Shown here: piece after piece, positions 54,079-63,907 of the stretch | Position numbering within the stretch: position 1 is the first letter of the stretch | Layout: every line of letters starts with the position of its first letter | Source: Flavobacterium sp. Leaf82 | GTDB lineage: Bacteria > Bacteroidota > Bacteroidia > Flavobacteriales > Flavobacteriaceae | Length of the DNA stretch: 64,000 nt | Assembly (NCBI RefSeq): GCF_001422725.1 | Contig: NZ_LMMA01000023.1 | Span: 27,593 to 91,592 of the forward strand | Direction of reading: 5' to 3' | Notes under the pieces: model-generated | The model's database searches: none | What the model was told of the DNA's origin: nothing | Seen by the model: the letters and a program-made list of their open reading frames with translations, nothing else | Program-made: the position numbers and the translations under genes

Positions 54079-55332
54079 ATGTTATTCGAAGATTTATCAC
54101 TTTCAAAAAGTATACAAAAAGCCGTATTTGAAGAAGGCTACCTTAACCCTACTCCTATTCAGGAACAATCTATTCCGATTGTTTTGGCAGGAAGGGATTT
54201 AATTGGTTGTGCCCAGACAGGTACAGGAAAAACTGCTGCATTTGCAATCCCAATCATACATCAATTACACAGAATTGTAGGTTCATCAAAAAAAGCCAAA
54301 GTAATTCGTGCCTTAATAGTTACTCCAACTCGTGAACTGGCAGTTCAGATTGGGCAAAGTTTTGAAACTTATGCAAAATACACCAACCTGACTCAATTAA
54401 CGATTTTTGGTGGAGTTTCGCAAAATCCACAAGTAGATACGCTAAAAAACGGAGTTGACATTTTGGTAGCAACACCGGGAAGATTATTAGACTTGCAAAA
54501 ACAAGGTTTTCTTGATCTTGATCATTTGCATACTTTAGTTTTAGACGAAGCAGATCAAATGCTGGATATGGGTTTTATAAACGATGTAAAAAAGATCGTT
54601 AAACTAACGCCTAAAAACCGTCAGACTTTATTATTCTCAGCAACAATGCCAATTGCAATTCGCGAACTGGCCGAAATGTTTTTGCAGGATCCTGCAAAAG
54701 TTGAAGTTTCTCCGGTTTCATCAACTGCAGAAAATGTTGAGCAACGTGTTTATTTTGTTGAAAAAACAGAAAAAAGAAATTTATTATATCATTTAATAAA
54801 AAACGAAGACTTATCAAACGTATTGGTTTTTTCAAGAACCAAACACGGAGCTGATAATGTTGTAAAAGCATTGCGTAAAAAAGATATTCCTGCTGAAGCA
54901 ATTCACGGTGATAAATCACAAAATGCAAGACAACGCGTTTTAGATGCTTTTAAAAATAAAGAAGTTGGTGTTCTTGTCGCGACGGATATTGCCGCAAGAG
55001 GAATTGATATTGATCAATTGCCATTTGTAATCAACTTTGACTTACCTAATATTCCTGAAACTTACGTGCATAGAATTGGACGAACTGGTCGTGCCGGAAA
55101 CGGAGGAGTTGCAATTTCGTTTTGCAGCAAAGACGAACATGGTTATTGGAAAGATATTCAGAAATTGATAAAAGTAGATGTAAAAACAATTACAGATCAT
55201 CCTTATCAATGGCATGCAGGAAGTCCCGAAGCAGCGGCAGAAGAGAAACCTAAAAACTCAAACCGAAGCGGAGGAGCTCACAAATCAAGAAAATCAAATG
55301 CTTCTAAGCAAAATAAAAAACGTTGGTATTAA
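54079..55332 (+). CDS. DEAD-box RNA helicase, RhlE-like
   Basis: 417 residues. Q motif (PTPIQEQSIP), AQTGTGKTAAF, PTRELAVQIG, GG..(Q)NPQ, ATPGRLLDL, VLDEADQMLDMGF, FSATMP, then helicase C-domain with VLVFSRTKHGADNV, ATDIAARGIDI and HRIGRTGRAG. Basic low-complexity tail (KKRWY end). ATP-dependent RNA unwinding in ribosome assembly or cold adaptation. Its last codons are part of a hairpin terminator shared with the convergent kinase gene. Confidence 0.95.
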   Translation: MLFEDLSLSKSIQKAVFEEGYLNPTPIQEQSIPIVLAGRDLIGCAQTGTGKTAAFAIPIIHQLHRIVGSSKKAKVIRALIVTPTRELAVQIGQSFETYAKYTNLTQLTIFGGVSQNPQVDTLKNGVDILVATPGRLLDLQKQGFLDLDHLHTLVLDEADQMLDMGFINDVKKIVKLTPKNRQTLLFSATMPIAIRELAEMFLQDPAKVEVSPVSSTAENVEQRVYFVEKTEKRNLLYHLIKNEDLSNVLVFSRTKHGADNVVKALRKKDIPAEAIHGDKSQNARQRVLDAFKNKEVGVLVATDIAARGIDIDQLPFVINFDLPNIPETYVHRIGRTGRAGNGGVAISFCSKDEHGYWKDIQKLIKVDVKTITDHPYQWHAGSPEAAAEEKPKNSNRSGGAHKSRKSNASKQNKKRWY

Positions 55333-55344
55333 CCAACGTTTTTT
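55315..55344. terminator. Bidirectional terminator embedded in two stop codons
   Basis: A-run, CGTTGGT (55321-55327), loop ATTA, ACCAACG (55332-55338), T-run. It contains the helicase stop (55330-55332) and the kinase stop (55329-55331 on the minus strand), so both genes end inside the hairpin. Confidence 0.8.
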
Positions 55345-57515
55345 GCTTCATGTATTAAGTAACTTATAATTTTAAACAGCTTAACAGGTTCAAAAGGTTT
55401 AATGATAATATCATTTATTCCGGAAGAAATTGCTTCGTCTGTGATTTCATCTTTATCAAAAGCAGTCAAAGCTACAATAGGTGTTTTTATATCTTTTAAA
55501 CGAATTCGTTTAGTGGTTTCAAATCCATTCATCAAAGGCATATTGATATCCATTAAAATAAGATCGAAACTTTCTTTCTCCAGGATTTCCAAAGCAGCAA
55601 AACCATCATCGACTACTTTACAAATATAATTGTTCTTTTCGATTATTTTTTTTGTTACCAACTGATTGATCACATTATCCTCGACAATCAGTATTTTATA
55701 AACCTCACTTGAGGTTAAATCTACTTCTATCTCTTCTATAATATTTTTGGTTTTTTCAGGATCGTACTCAAATGGTATTATGAACAAAAATGAAGTTCCT
55801 TCGCCAATATTACTTTTTAAACTAATTGTACTTCCAAAAAGTCCTAACAATCTTTTTACAATACTTAAACCCAATCCTGTTCCCTGATAATCTTCATCTT
55901 TTCTGCCAACCTGAACAAATTTTTCAAAAATTTTACCCTGATCTACAATTGCAATTCCAACACCGTTATCTTTTATGAGAAAATCAAGAAAATGTATTTT
56001 CTCTTCTATCCTATCCAGTTTTACAATAATTTCGACTTCGCCATCTTTAGTAAATTTCAAGGCATTACTCACTAAATTCATTAAAATCTGTGCCAGCCTT
56101 AATTTATCTCCAATTAGATATTCCGGAATGTTGGGGTCAATAGAAACCGTAATTTTATTATTGTTTTTTTGAGATAAAAAAGAAAGCGAATTTTTGATCA
56201 TTGTAATTTCATCTGAAATATTAAAAGTCAAATTTTCAAGTACTACTTTATTCTCTTCAATTTTATTAATCTGAAGAATATCATTTACGAGCGACAACAA
56301 GTATCGCGCTGAAAATTTCAGGGAACTCAAATGCTGGCTTCTGGATAATTCTTTATGTTCTTCGAGCAGCATGTTAGTAATACCTACCACACCATATAGA
56401 GGAGTACGCAATTCGTGGCTTATAGTCGAAATAAATTGAGTTTTAAGTAAAGAGGCTTCCTCTGCAATTTCTTTTGCTTTTACAAGCTCTAAATTATGTT
56501 TTTTCTTAAATCTGATATTTTTGACCAAAGTGATAATCAGAAAAAGAAGAATTAAAGAAATCAATACAAATAAGATGACGATAATTCTGGATTTTTTCAG
56601 ACTTTGATATTGTGAGTCTTTTTCATTCTCGATCTTATCAATTTGTCTTTTATATTCGTCTAATTCCAGGTTAAAGCCGGCAATAGAAGCTTTCTTAAGT
56701 TTTTCTTCATTGTATAATTCCTCTGTAATTTTATTATATGCCGCCAGGTTTTCGTAAGCATCTTTATAATTTTTAATTTTAGTCAAAAATTTTGAGTATT
56801 CTAAATGAGCATACGAAAGATCTGATTTTTCTTCATTGTCTTTTCCTGCTATTAGCGCTTTCAAAAAAAATGTATTTGCTGCTTCATTGTCATTCAAATA
56901 AGAAGAATACATTCCGTTAAGCATATTTACGATAATCTCTGTCGATTTATCACCATATTTTTCGACATTGTTTCCAACAAATTTCAAATAAGGATATCCT
57001 TCTTTAAATTTACCAATATCAAAATAAGCCCACGCTATATTTACGTTTGTAAAATAGACCTGACTCATATCGTTAATCTTCAAAGAATATGCGATAGACT
57101 TTTTATAAAAATTAATCCCTTTATTAAATTGCTTTTTTTCGAAGCAATAAATATTCCCAAGATTATTATGAAGACTGTATTTAATAGAATCGTTTTCTGT
57201 TTTATTTGCGTAGTACAACCCTTTATTATAAAAGAAAATAGCTTTATCAAATTCTGATAATTCGCTGTAATTACCGGCAATAATCTTGTATGATTTTGCT
57301 ATTAAATTATCATTCTTAGAAGTTGTAGCATAATTGAGGGCTATTCGTGAAGTAATTAATGATTTTTCGAAATTAGAATCCTTATAATCATTCCAGGCTT
57401 GCTTAACCAGTTTTGCAATCTTATCATCCGGCATAGAATCTGATTGCGCAATCGCCGAATTGGCAAAACAATTCAGAAATAAAAAGAGCAATAAAAAAAT
57501 CCGTATTTGGGGCAT
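55329..57515 (-). CDS. Hybrid sensor histidine kinase with TPR sensor and receiver domain
   Basis: 728 residues. Signal peptide (about 1-23), TPR helices in the periplasm (about 25-280), one membrane helix (about 311-332, IIVILFVLISLILLFLIITLV), HisKA with FISTISHELRTPLYGVVG (H367), HATPase domain (DNGVGIAIVDQGKIFEKF; GTGLGLSIVKRLLGLFGS), and receiver domain with VEDNVINQ and phospho-acceptor D656 (LMDINMPLMNG). TPR-sensor hybrid kinases are common in Bacteroidota. No separate output regulator or DNA-binding domain is attached, so a phosphorelay partner elsewhere is likely. Shares a terminator with the helicase gene. Confidence 0.92.
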   Translation of the reverse strand: MPQIRIFLLLFLFLNCFANSAIAQSDSMPDDKIAKLVKQAWNDYKDSNFEKSLITSRIALNYATTSKNDNLIAKSYKIIAGNYSELSEFDKAIFFYNKGLYYANKTENDSIKYSLHNNLGNIYCFEKKQFNKGINFYKKSIAYSLKINDMSQVYFTNVNIAWAYFDIGKFKEGYPYLKFVGNNVEKYGDKSTEIIVNMLNGMYSSYLNDNEAANTFFLKALIAGKDNEEKSDLSYAHLEYSKFLTKIKNYKDAYENLAAYNKITEELYNEEKLKKASIAGFNLELDEYKRQIDKIENEKDSQYQSLKKSRIIVILFVLISLILLFLIITLVKNIRFKKKHNLELVKAKEIAEEASLLKTQFISTISHELRTPLYGVVGITNMLLEEHKELSRSQHLSSLKFSARYLLSLVNDILQINKIEENKVVLENLTFNISDEITMIKNSLSFLSQKNNNKITVSIDPNIPEYLIGDKLRLAQILMNLVSNALKFTKDGEVEIIVKLDRIEEKIHFLDFLIKDNGVGIAIVDQGKIFEKFVQVGRKDEDYQGTGLGLSIVKRLLGLFGSTISLKSNIGEGTSFLFIIPFEYDPEKTKNIIEEIEVDLTSSEVYKILIVEDNVINQLVTKKIIEKNNYICKVVDDGFAALEILEKESFDLILMDINMPLMNGFETTKRIRLKDIKTPIVALTAFDKDEITDEAISSGINDIIIKPFEPVKLFKIISYLIHEAKNVG

Positions 57516-57555
57516 AAATAGGCTAATTTTATCAAATATACACTTAAAAATAAAA

Positions 57556-57588
57556 AAAAGCTGTATTTCATATAAAAATACAGCTTTT
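57556..57588 (-). terminator. Terminator of the DAACS symporter gene
   Basis: AAAAGCTGTATTT / AATACAGCTTTT stem with a minus-strand T-run, 63 bp after the stop. Confidence 0.75.
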
Positions 57589-57650
57589 CTTTATTTATTT
57601 AAATTTTACTAAATATTATAGTTTCCTTCTGATGAAAAAATAAGATAAAA

Positions 57651-58931
57651 TTACTCTATAGAATTCTCTTCTAAGTCTTTATCATCTTCCCATTTTCCAA
57701 CAACAGATGTTGCCAATGCATTTCCTAAAACGTTTGTAGCACTTCTGAACATATCACAAAAGTGATCAATAGGCAAGATTAATGCAATACCTTCTACAGG
57801 AATTTTAAACATTCCGCAAGTCGCTGCAACAATAACCAAACTTGCTCTTGGTACTCCGGCAATTCCTTTACTGGTTAACATTAAAACCAAAAGCATTGCC
57901 ATTTGTGTTCCCAAATCTAAGTGAACTCCGTAGAACTGAGCAATAAAAATACTGGCAAAAGTCATATACATCATACTTCCGTCAAGGTTAAACGAATAAC
58001 CAAGTGGCAACATAAATGCTACAATTTTGTCTTTAACACCAAAACTTTCCAGTTCTTCGGTTAATTTAGGGAATACAGCTTCACTACTTGTTGTTCCAAA
58101 AGCGATTGCTAATGGCCCAACAATACGTTTTAATAATTCAGTCATTCTTCCTTTAAGGAAAATATAACCCACCGCAATCAAGACTACCCAAAGTGTACTG
58201 ATTCCGACTAAAAATGATCCGAAGAATTTAAAATAGGTAATTATTAATTCTTCTGCATCTCTAATAGCGAATACCCCTGCAATAGCGCCAAATACTCCAA
58301 TTGGAGCAAAATTCATTACATAGTTTACCATTTTTAAAACGATATGCGACGCTTTATCAAAAGCATTTATGATTGGTTTTACAGTACTTCCTAATGAAGC
58401 TGCCGCTAAACCAAAAAAGATAGAAAAAATTACGATTTGCAAAATTTCATTCGTTGCCATTGCCTCAAAAATACTTTTAGGTACAATATGTTCAACGAAA
58501 TTTTCAACAGATAATATTTTTGTTTTAGCCGTAACCTCAGATGCTGCAGCCATATCGACATGATCCAATTTTAAACCTACTCCCGGTTCTAAAATATTCA
58601 CATAAAATAATCCTATTAATAAAGAGATAAATGACGCGGTAAAAAACCATCCAAGAGCTTTTCCTCCAACTCTTCCAACTGTTTTTATATCTCCCAGTTT
58701 TGCAATTCCAACTACTAAAGTGGTAAATACCAAAGGAGCAATAATCATTTGCACCAATCTAATAAAGATCGTAGCAAGCATTTTGATTTTATTACTAAAC
58801 GATAATGCAGCTTCCTCTGAAATCGAATTATGAATAATAATTCCCAGAGTAGCTCCAAGCACCATTGCTATTATAATTTGCCCTGTTAACCCTTTAAGAA
58901 ATGGTTGTTTTTTAGTTTCTGTAACTTGCAT
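57651..58931 (-). CDS. Dicarboxylate/amino acid:cation symporter (DAACS family)
   Basis: 426 residues, about eight helices plus re-entrant loops. Signature GTTSSEAVFPKLTEELESFG (serine-rich GTTSS motif), LGYSFNLDGSMMYMTFASIFIAQFYG and TSKGIAGVPRASLVIV. Transports glutamate, aspartate or C4-dicarboxylates with protons or sodium across the inner membrane; which substrate cannot be told. Lies 53 bp downstream of aroC on the same strand; may be read from its own promoter. Confidence 0.92.
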   Translation of the reverse strand: MQVTETKKQPFLKGLTGQIIIAMVLGATLGIIIHNSISEEAALSFSNKIKMLATIFIRLVQMIIAPLVFTTLVVGIAKLGDIKTVGRVGGKALGWFFTASFISLLIGLFYVNILEPGVGLKLDHVDMAAASEVTAKTKILSVENFVEHIVPKSIFEAMATNEILQIVIFSIFFGLAAASLGSTVKPIINAFDKASHIVLKMVNYVMNFAPIGVFGAIAGVFAIRDAEELIITYFKFFGSFLVGISTLWVVLIAVGYIFLKGRMTELLKRIVGPLAIAFGTTSSEAVFPKLTEELESFGVKDKIVAFMLPLGYSFNLDGSMMYMTFASIFIAQFYGVHLDLGTQMAMLLVLMLTSKGIAGVPRASLVIVAATCGMFKIPVEGIALILPIDHFCDMFRSATNVLGNALATSVVGKWEDDKDLEENSIE

Positions 58932-58984
58932 TAATTTGTTTTTTTTAGATTAAAATACTAAGACCCTCACTGTCTTAATTTTTA

Positions 58985-60043
58985 TTAATAGGTTTTGTTG
59001 ATCAAATAAAAATCAGCCAAAACAATTGCTGCCATAGCCTCAACAATAGGCACAGCGCGCGGAACAACGCACGGATCATGACGACCTTTTCCGGTCATTG
59101 GCGTAATGTTTCCTTTATTATCTAATGAATCCTGAGTTTGCATAATTGTCGCAACCGGTTTAAACGCAACTCTGAAATAAATATCCATACCGTTACTTAT
59201 TCCACCCTGAATTCCTCCGGAAAGATTTGTTTTTGTAGTTCCGTCAGGATTGTATAAATCGTTGTGTTCGCTTCCTTTCATTTCAGAACCTGAAAATCCG
59301 CTTCCGTATTCAAAACCTTTAACGGCATTTATAGAAAGCATTGCTTTTCCTAATTCAGCATGTAATTTGTCAAAAACAGGTTCCCCTAAACCTACGGGAA
59401 CGTTCTGGATCACACAAGAAACAATACCACCAACAGTATCTCCCTGTTTGCGGATATCGCGAATATATTCTTCCATAATAGCTGCTGATTTTTCATCAGG
59501 ACAACGAACGGGATTACTTTCTATTTTAGAAAAATCTAAATCCTGATATGGAGTATCTAAATGAATTGGTCCTACAGAAGAAACGTAAGCATTAATTTTA
59601 ATTTCCGGTAACATTTGCTTTGCAATTGCACCTGCAACTACTCTGCTTGCAGTTTCTCTTGCAGAGCTTCTTCCGCCGCCGCGATAATCACGAAAACCAT
59701 ATTTCTGGTCGTATACATAATCAGCATGACTTGGTCTGTAATTATCTTTTATATGAGAGTAATCATCAGATTTTTGATTGGTGTTTGGGATAATAAACCC
59801 TATTGGAGTTCCGGTAGTTTTGCCTTCAAAAATACCAGATAAAAACTGAACCGCATCCGGTTCTTTACGTTGTGTTACAATTGCTGACTGCCCAGGTTTT
59901 CTACGAGACATTTCAACTTCAATTGCTTCTAAATCAAGTTCAATTCCAGATGGACAACCATCTATAATTCCGCCTAAAGCTTCACCATGAGATTCTCCAA
60001 ATGTGGTAACTTTATATAGGGTGCCGTAGCTATTTCCTGCCAT
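58985..60043 (-). CDS. aroC: Chorismate synthase
   Basis: 352 residues, usual length. Final shikimate-pathway step: EPSP to chorismate, FMN-dependent. Signatures: [53 protein letters not shown] and the C-terminal [20 protein letters not shown]. All are intact. Start [20 protein letters not shown] is the standard N-terminus. Confidence 0.97.
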   Translation of the reverse strand: MAGNSYGTLYKVTTFGESHGEALGGIIDGCPSGIELDLEAIEVEMSRRKPGQSAIVTQRKEPDAVQFLSGIFEGKTTGTPIGFIIPNTNQKSDDYSHIKDNYRPSHADYVYDQKYGFRDYRGGGRSSARETASRVVAGAIAKQMLPEIKINAYVSSVGPIHLDTPYQDLDFSKIESNPVRCPDEKSAAIMEEYIRDIRKQGDTVGGIVSCVIQNVPVGLGEPVFDKLHAELGKAMLSINAVKGFEYGSGFSGSEMKGSEHNDLYNPDGTTKTNLSGGIQGGISNGMDIYFRVAFKPVATIMQTQDSLDNKGNITPMTGKGRHDPCVVPRAVPIVEAMAAIVLADFYLINKTY

Positions 60044-60231
60044 TGTAATTTGTTTTGAGCAAATGTAAGTTTTATGAATTAAATTAAAAAATTTAAAATT
60101 AGTATTATTAAGTAAAGGTTGCGGCCTTTAAAAATCACAATTTATTAAAATTGTAGCTAAATTGATAACCTTTTGATAAAATAAATCCGACTAAAGATTC
60201 TTTTATTTGTTGAACTTCAAAAAAAGAAAAA

Positions 60232-61056
60232 TTGAAAAAACGAAATGTCGAATTGGTCATTCTTTCAGATGTCCATTTGGGAACTTACGGAAGTCACGCT
60301 AAAGAACTAAACAACTATTTATCAAGCATTAAACCTAAAACTCTTGTTTTAAACGGTGATATTATTGATGCCTGGCAATTTAGAAAATCATACTTTCCAA
60401 AAGCACATTTAAGAGTCATTCAACGCATTATAGGAATGGCTTCTAAGGGTACAAAAGTGTATTATATCACTGGAAATCATGACGAGATTCTTAGAAAGTT
60501 TAGCGATATGAACATGGGAAATTTTTCACTGGTCGACAAATTAGTTTTAGATCTGGACGATAAAAAAGCCTGGATTTTTCACGGAGATGTTTTTGATGCT
60601 TCTGTTCAACATTCAAAATGGATCGCAAAATTAGGCGGATTGGGTTATGATTATTTGATCTTAAGCAATCGATTTGCCAATTGGTGTCTGGCAAAATTAG
60701 GACGCGAACCTTATTCTTTTTCTAAAAAAATAAAAGCAAGCGTAAAAAAAGCCGTTAAATTTATTTCTGATTTTGAAACTACAGCCACGGATCTGGCAAT
60801 CGAAAAAAAATACGATTATGTAATTTGCGGACATATTCATGAACCAAAAATTATCACGAAAGAAAACAAACACGGATCTACATTATACTTAAATTCCGGC
60901 GATTGGGTAGAAAATCTTACCGCATTAGAATACCACAAGAAAAGATGGAAATTATATTCATACGCCGAAAGTAATTTTACGGAAGAAGAAAATTTTTTTG
61001 AAATGGAAGATATTTTAAGCTCGCAATTAATTTCGTCGATAATCCTTAAAAAGTAG
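60232..61056 (+). CDS. LpxH-like UDP-2,3-diacylglucosamine diphosphatase
   Basis: 274 residues from a TTG start (MKKRNVELVILSDVHLG). Calcineurin-like metallophosphoesterase motifs: SDVHLG, LNGDIIDAWQF, TGNHDE, HGDVFD and CGHIHEPKI. The pattern HLGT with GDIIDAW is the form Flavobacteria carry for the lipid A step that removes UMP from UDP-2,3-diacylglucosamine; sequence alone does not exclude another phosphoesterase. Cytosolic or membrane-peripheral. Divergent from aroC. Confidence 0.82.
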   Translation: MKKRNVELVILSDVHLGTYGSHAKELNNYLSSIKPKTLVLNGDIIDAWQFRKSYFPKAHLRVIQRIIGMASKGTKVYYITGNHDEILRKFSDMNMGNFSLVDKLVLDLDDKKAWIFHGDVFDASVQHSKWIAKLGGLGYDYLILSNRFANWCLAKLGREPYSFSKKIKASVKKAVKFISDFETTATDLAIEKKYDYVICGHIHEPKIITKENKHGSTLYLNSGDWVENLTALEYHKKRWKLYSYAESNFTEEENFFEMEDILSSQLISSIILKK

Positions 61057-61186
61057 TCGCTTCACCTATAATATATAGGAATTTTAAAATAGATAATTTT
61101 TAGCTTTTATACTTTAAGCATTTTTAAAATGTGAATTATATAACAATTTTCAATAATAATATACGTTTGAAAATTGTTCGCAAGAG

Positions 61187-61194
61187 TACATTTG
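61187..61194 (+). promoter_or_regulatory. -7 box of the small barrel gene
   Basis: TACATTTG fits TAnnTTTG; a TTTG lies 17 bp upstream; 23 bp before the ATG. Confidence 0.45.
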
Positions 61195-61217
61195 AAAAAA
61201 ATTAATAACCATTTTTT

Positions 61218-61715
61218 ATGAAGAAGATTATTTTATCTGCCATTATGCTATTAGGATTAGCATTTACGGCTCAATCACAAGAAATTTCGAAACACGCTTT
61301 AGGATTGCGTTTAGGAGACAATAACGGATTTGGAGGAGAAGTGTCATATCAACTAGGATTAAACCAAAAAAACAGACTTGAATTTGATTTAGGCTGGAGA
61401 AACAGCAGCGATGTAGACGCCATAAAAGGTGTTGCTCTTTACCAATGGGTTTGGAACATTGACGGAGGTTTTAACTGGTATGCTGGTGTTGGTGGTGGTA
61501 TTGCTGCATGGGATCACGATTATTACTCAAACAATTTTAAATACAACGACAGCGGAACATATGTGTTTGCCGCTGGAGATATCGGTATAGAATATAGATT
61601 TAGCGAAGCGCCAATTACATTATCACTAGATGCAAGACCAGAGATTGGTTCTGGATATTATGATGATGACAATTTTGGATTTGACGTTGGTTTAGGCGTT
61701 AAATTTAGATTCTAA
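61218..61715 (+). CDS. Small outer-membrane-barrel-like secreted protein
   Basis: 165 residues. Signal peptide (ILSAIMLLGLAFTAQS, cleavage about 20). Mature part has alternating strands with Gly-rich, Asp/Asn-rich loops (HALGLRLGDNNGFGGEVSYQL; FDLGWRNS; YAGVGGGIAAWDHDYYSN; DIGIEYRFSEAPITLSLDARPEIG) and ends in VGLGVKFRF with terminal Phe, the form of an eight-strand barrel. No enzyme motif. Function unknown. Terminated at 61747-61780. Confidence 0.82.
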   Translation: MKKIILSAIMLLGLAFTAQSQEISKHALGLRLGDNNGFGGEVSYQLGLNQKNRLEFDLGWRNSSDVDAIKGVALYQWVWNIDGGFNWYAGVGGGIAAWDHDYYSNNFKYNDSGTYVFAAGDIGIEYRFSEAPITLSLDARPEIGSGYYDDDNFGFDVGLGVKFRF

Positions 61716-61746
61716 AAATAGAATAAAGTAAAAAATAATTGTAAAA

Positions 61747-61780
61747 GAAAACCTGTCGTTTAACTGCGACAGGTTTTTTT
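61747..61780 (+). terminator. Terminator of the small barrel gene
   Basis: AAAACCTGTCG / CGACAGGTTTT stem followed by an eight-base T-run. Confidence 0.8.
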
Positions 61781-61814
61781 TTATGTTTATATAAAAGATC
61801 AATAAAAAATTCTA

Positions 61815-61907
61815 TTGTCAGGCTGAGCGAAGTCGAAGCCCTTTTTTAATATAAACATTTTAGTTGGCTCAGTATTGATTAGGCTTCGACTTCGCTCAGC
61901 CTGACAA
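61815..61907. repeat. Palindromic dispersed repeat, second copy
   Basis: Perfect 26-base arms (61815-61840 and 61882-61907) around GGCTGAGCGAAGTCGAAGCC, spacer 41 bp; same family as 9387-9453. Lies between convergent genes. Confidence 0.85.
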
Positions 61908-61912
61908 AATAC

Positions 61913-62341
61913 TTATTTGATGATAATCTCTTTTTTCGAATGTATTTTTACAACTGTATATGGATATGTAATTACCTGCATTACCATAGCATCCGGAGCA
62001 GGATTTATTTCTTTAACCGTGATGATAATATTCTGATCTGTTTCTTCTACTTTTTCAACTCCAATAGAATAACCACCAGTATTTTTCTCGCCCATGTTTA
62101 AAATAACATAATTCGAATTACTAATATCATCATGTTTCATTTTATCAGATAAAAGCGGATCGTTTTCTAACATTTTGATTTCGTTAGATTCTGTCAAAAT
62201 CTCAAAAAACTTAATATTTCCACCTCCGTCAGATTGTTCTGTTAGGACTTCATACAAAACTTTAGAACCTGAACCTGATGTTTTACTTGCTCCACAAGAA
62301 ACCAAAACAAAAACTATTAAAACCAAAATTACTTTTTTCAT
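61913..62341 (-). CDS. PrcB_C-domain lipoprotein
   Basis: 142 residues. Lipobox LVSC (Cys about 16) followed by GASKTSGSGS. A domain with NYVILNMGEKNTGGYSIGVEKVEETDQNIIITVKEINPAPDAMVMQVITYPYTVVKI matches the PrcB C-terminal domain (GEKxTGGYSI ... P...VTYPYxVVK), first described in a protease-associated subunit of Treponema. The acylated protein should sit in the outer membrane or on the inner membrane periplasmic face; the partner is unknown. 26 bp downstream of bshA on the same strand. Confidence 0.82.
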   Translation of the reverse strand: MKKVILVLIVFVLVSCGASKTSGSGSKVLYEVLTEQSDGGGNIKFFEILTESNEIKMLENDPLLSDKMKHDDISNSNYVILNMGEKNTGGYSIGVEKVEETDQNIIITVKEINPAPDAMVMQVITYPYTVVKIHSKKEIIIK

Positions 62342-62367
62342 CTGCGTATATTTTAAAATTAATGCTT

Positions 62368-63504
62368 CTAATTTTTATAATCGTCAATTGCTCTTTGATA
62401 CAAAGCTTCATATTTAGGCAATATATTTTTGATGTCGAATTTCTTAGCAACTTCTAAAGCATTCGCTTTAAATTCGCGCAACGTTTCATCATCTTTCAGA
62501 ATTCTGATTGCATTCGCAGCCATTTCTTCTACATTGCCAACATTGCTCAAATACCCTGAAATACCATCAAAATTAACCTCCGGCAAACCTCCAGAATTAC
62601 TCGAAATCACGGGAACACCACAAGCCATTGCTTCTAAAGCTGCTAAACCAAAACTTTCAGTTTCTGATGGCAATAAAAACAAATCGGTAAGACATAAAAT
62701 TTTATCAATTTCGTTACTATTACCAAAGAAAATTACTTTGTCATAGATTCCCAATTCCATACATAAAGCTTCCGCCTTTTCTTTTTCAGGACCATCACCA
62801 ACCATCATTAATTTTGCCGGCATTTCTTTCTGGATATTATAGAAAATCTTAATGATATCCGGAATACGTTTTACCTTTCTAAAATTACTGATATGTGTTA
62901 TAATACGCTCATTTTCCTTCGCCATTACATAACGGTGACAAGGCTGTTGCGGATCTTTTCTCATTTTATCCAATTCGATAAAATTAGGAATCACCTTGAT
63001 TTTATTCTTAATCTTGAACAATTTCAAAGTATCATCTTTCAAACTCTGAGAAACAGACGTCACATAATCAGATTTATTGATACTAAAAGTCACCGCAGGT
63101 TTATAAAATGGGTGATTTCCAACCAGCGTAATATCAGTTCCGTGAAGTGTTGTAATCATAGGCAGATTAATTCCTTCATTCTTTAGCATTTGCTTTGCCA
63201 TATAACCCGCATAAGCGTGAGGAATAGCATAATGCACGTGCAAAACTTCGATTTTATATAATTTCACCATATCAACCAATTTGCTTGACAAAGCCAACTC
63301 ATACGGCTGATAATGAAAAAGAGGATATTCAGGAACGTTTACTTCGTGATAATGAACATTAGGATTTAAAAGTGCCAACCTAACCGGCTGACTATAAGTA
63401 ATAAAGTGGATTTCGTGTCCGCGTCTGGCTAATTCAAGGCCTAGTTCTGTTGCAACTACACCACTACCACCAAATGTTGGATAACAAACTATTGCTATTT
63501 TCAT
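62368..63504 (-). CDS. bshA: N-acetyl-alpha-D-glucosaminyl L-malate synthase (bacillithiol)
   Basis: 378 residues. GT4 retaining glycosyltransferase, first step of bacillithiol synthesis, joining UDP-GlcNAc and L-malate. N-terminal KIAIVCYPTFGGSGVVATELGLELARRGHEIHFITY is characteristic of BshA; later HVHYAIPHAYAGYMAKQML, GTDITLVGNHP, and the GT4 motif PSETESFGLAALEAMACGVPVISSNSGGLPEV. Start ATG at 63504. Cytosolic. The neighbouring PrcB-like gene may be co-transcribed. Confidence 0.95.
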   Translation of the reverse strand: MKIAIVCYPTFGGSGVVATELGLELARRGHEIHFITYSQPVRLALLNPNVHYHEVNVPEYPLFHYQPYELALSSKLVDMVKLYKIEVLHVHYAIPHAYAGYMAKQMLKNEGINLPMITTLHGTDITLVGNHPFYKPAVTFSINKSDYVTSVSQSLKDDTLKLFKIKNKIKVIPNFIELDKMRKDPQQPCHRYVMAKENERIITHISNFRKVKRIPDIIKIFYNIQKEMPAKLMMVGDGPEKEKAEALCMELGIYDKVIFFGNSNEIDKILCLTDLFLLPSETESFGLAALEAMACGVPVISSNSGGLPEVNFDGISGYLSNVGNVEEMAANAIRILKDDETLREFKANALEVAKKFDIKNILPKYEALYQRAIDDYKN

Positions 63505-63707
63505 GTATTAAATTTAATACTACGAAAGTACTCAAAAATAGCGTTATTCGAAGACTTCAATTGTTAGATTTTTGTGAATATTAGATTTATCACAGTATTA
63601 GATTGTTAGACCTTTAGATCACTATTATCGCTTTTATCCGAAGCAAATTCACAAGGCTTTGCGTTATAATTTTTATTTGTAGCAGAAAAATTGCATTCAA
63701 AAAACCA

Positions 63708-63780
63708 CTTGTCCCGCTGTACGTTATATCTTTTCCTTGCTAAAAAAGCCAGAAAAAGGATACCACTTCCATCGGGGCTA
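63708..63780. repeat. Degenerate structured element, second copy
   Basis: Shares TGTCCCGCT, a TATATCTTTTCC-like block and AAAAAGGATACCACTTCCAT with 46329-46413. Confidence 0.5.
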
Positions 63781-63817
63781 GAATAGACGTTTTTATTTTT
63801 TAAACAATCACAGAGTT

Positions 63818-63850
63818 AAACCCGACAGGTTTTAAAAACCTGTCGGGTTT
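63818..63850. terminator. Perfect palindrome, possible bidirectional terminator
   Basis: AAACCCGACAGGTTTT / AAAACCTGTCGGGTTT, perfect 16-bp arms. No adjacent gene end on the window side, so it may serve a gene beyond the window or be a dispersed repeat. Confidence 0.6.
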
Positions 63851-63907
63851 GCCGTTTTTATCCTTATCAAAATTTAAAGTTTTAACAAAGTTCGTTTACA
63901 AAATCTT

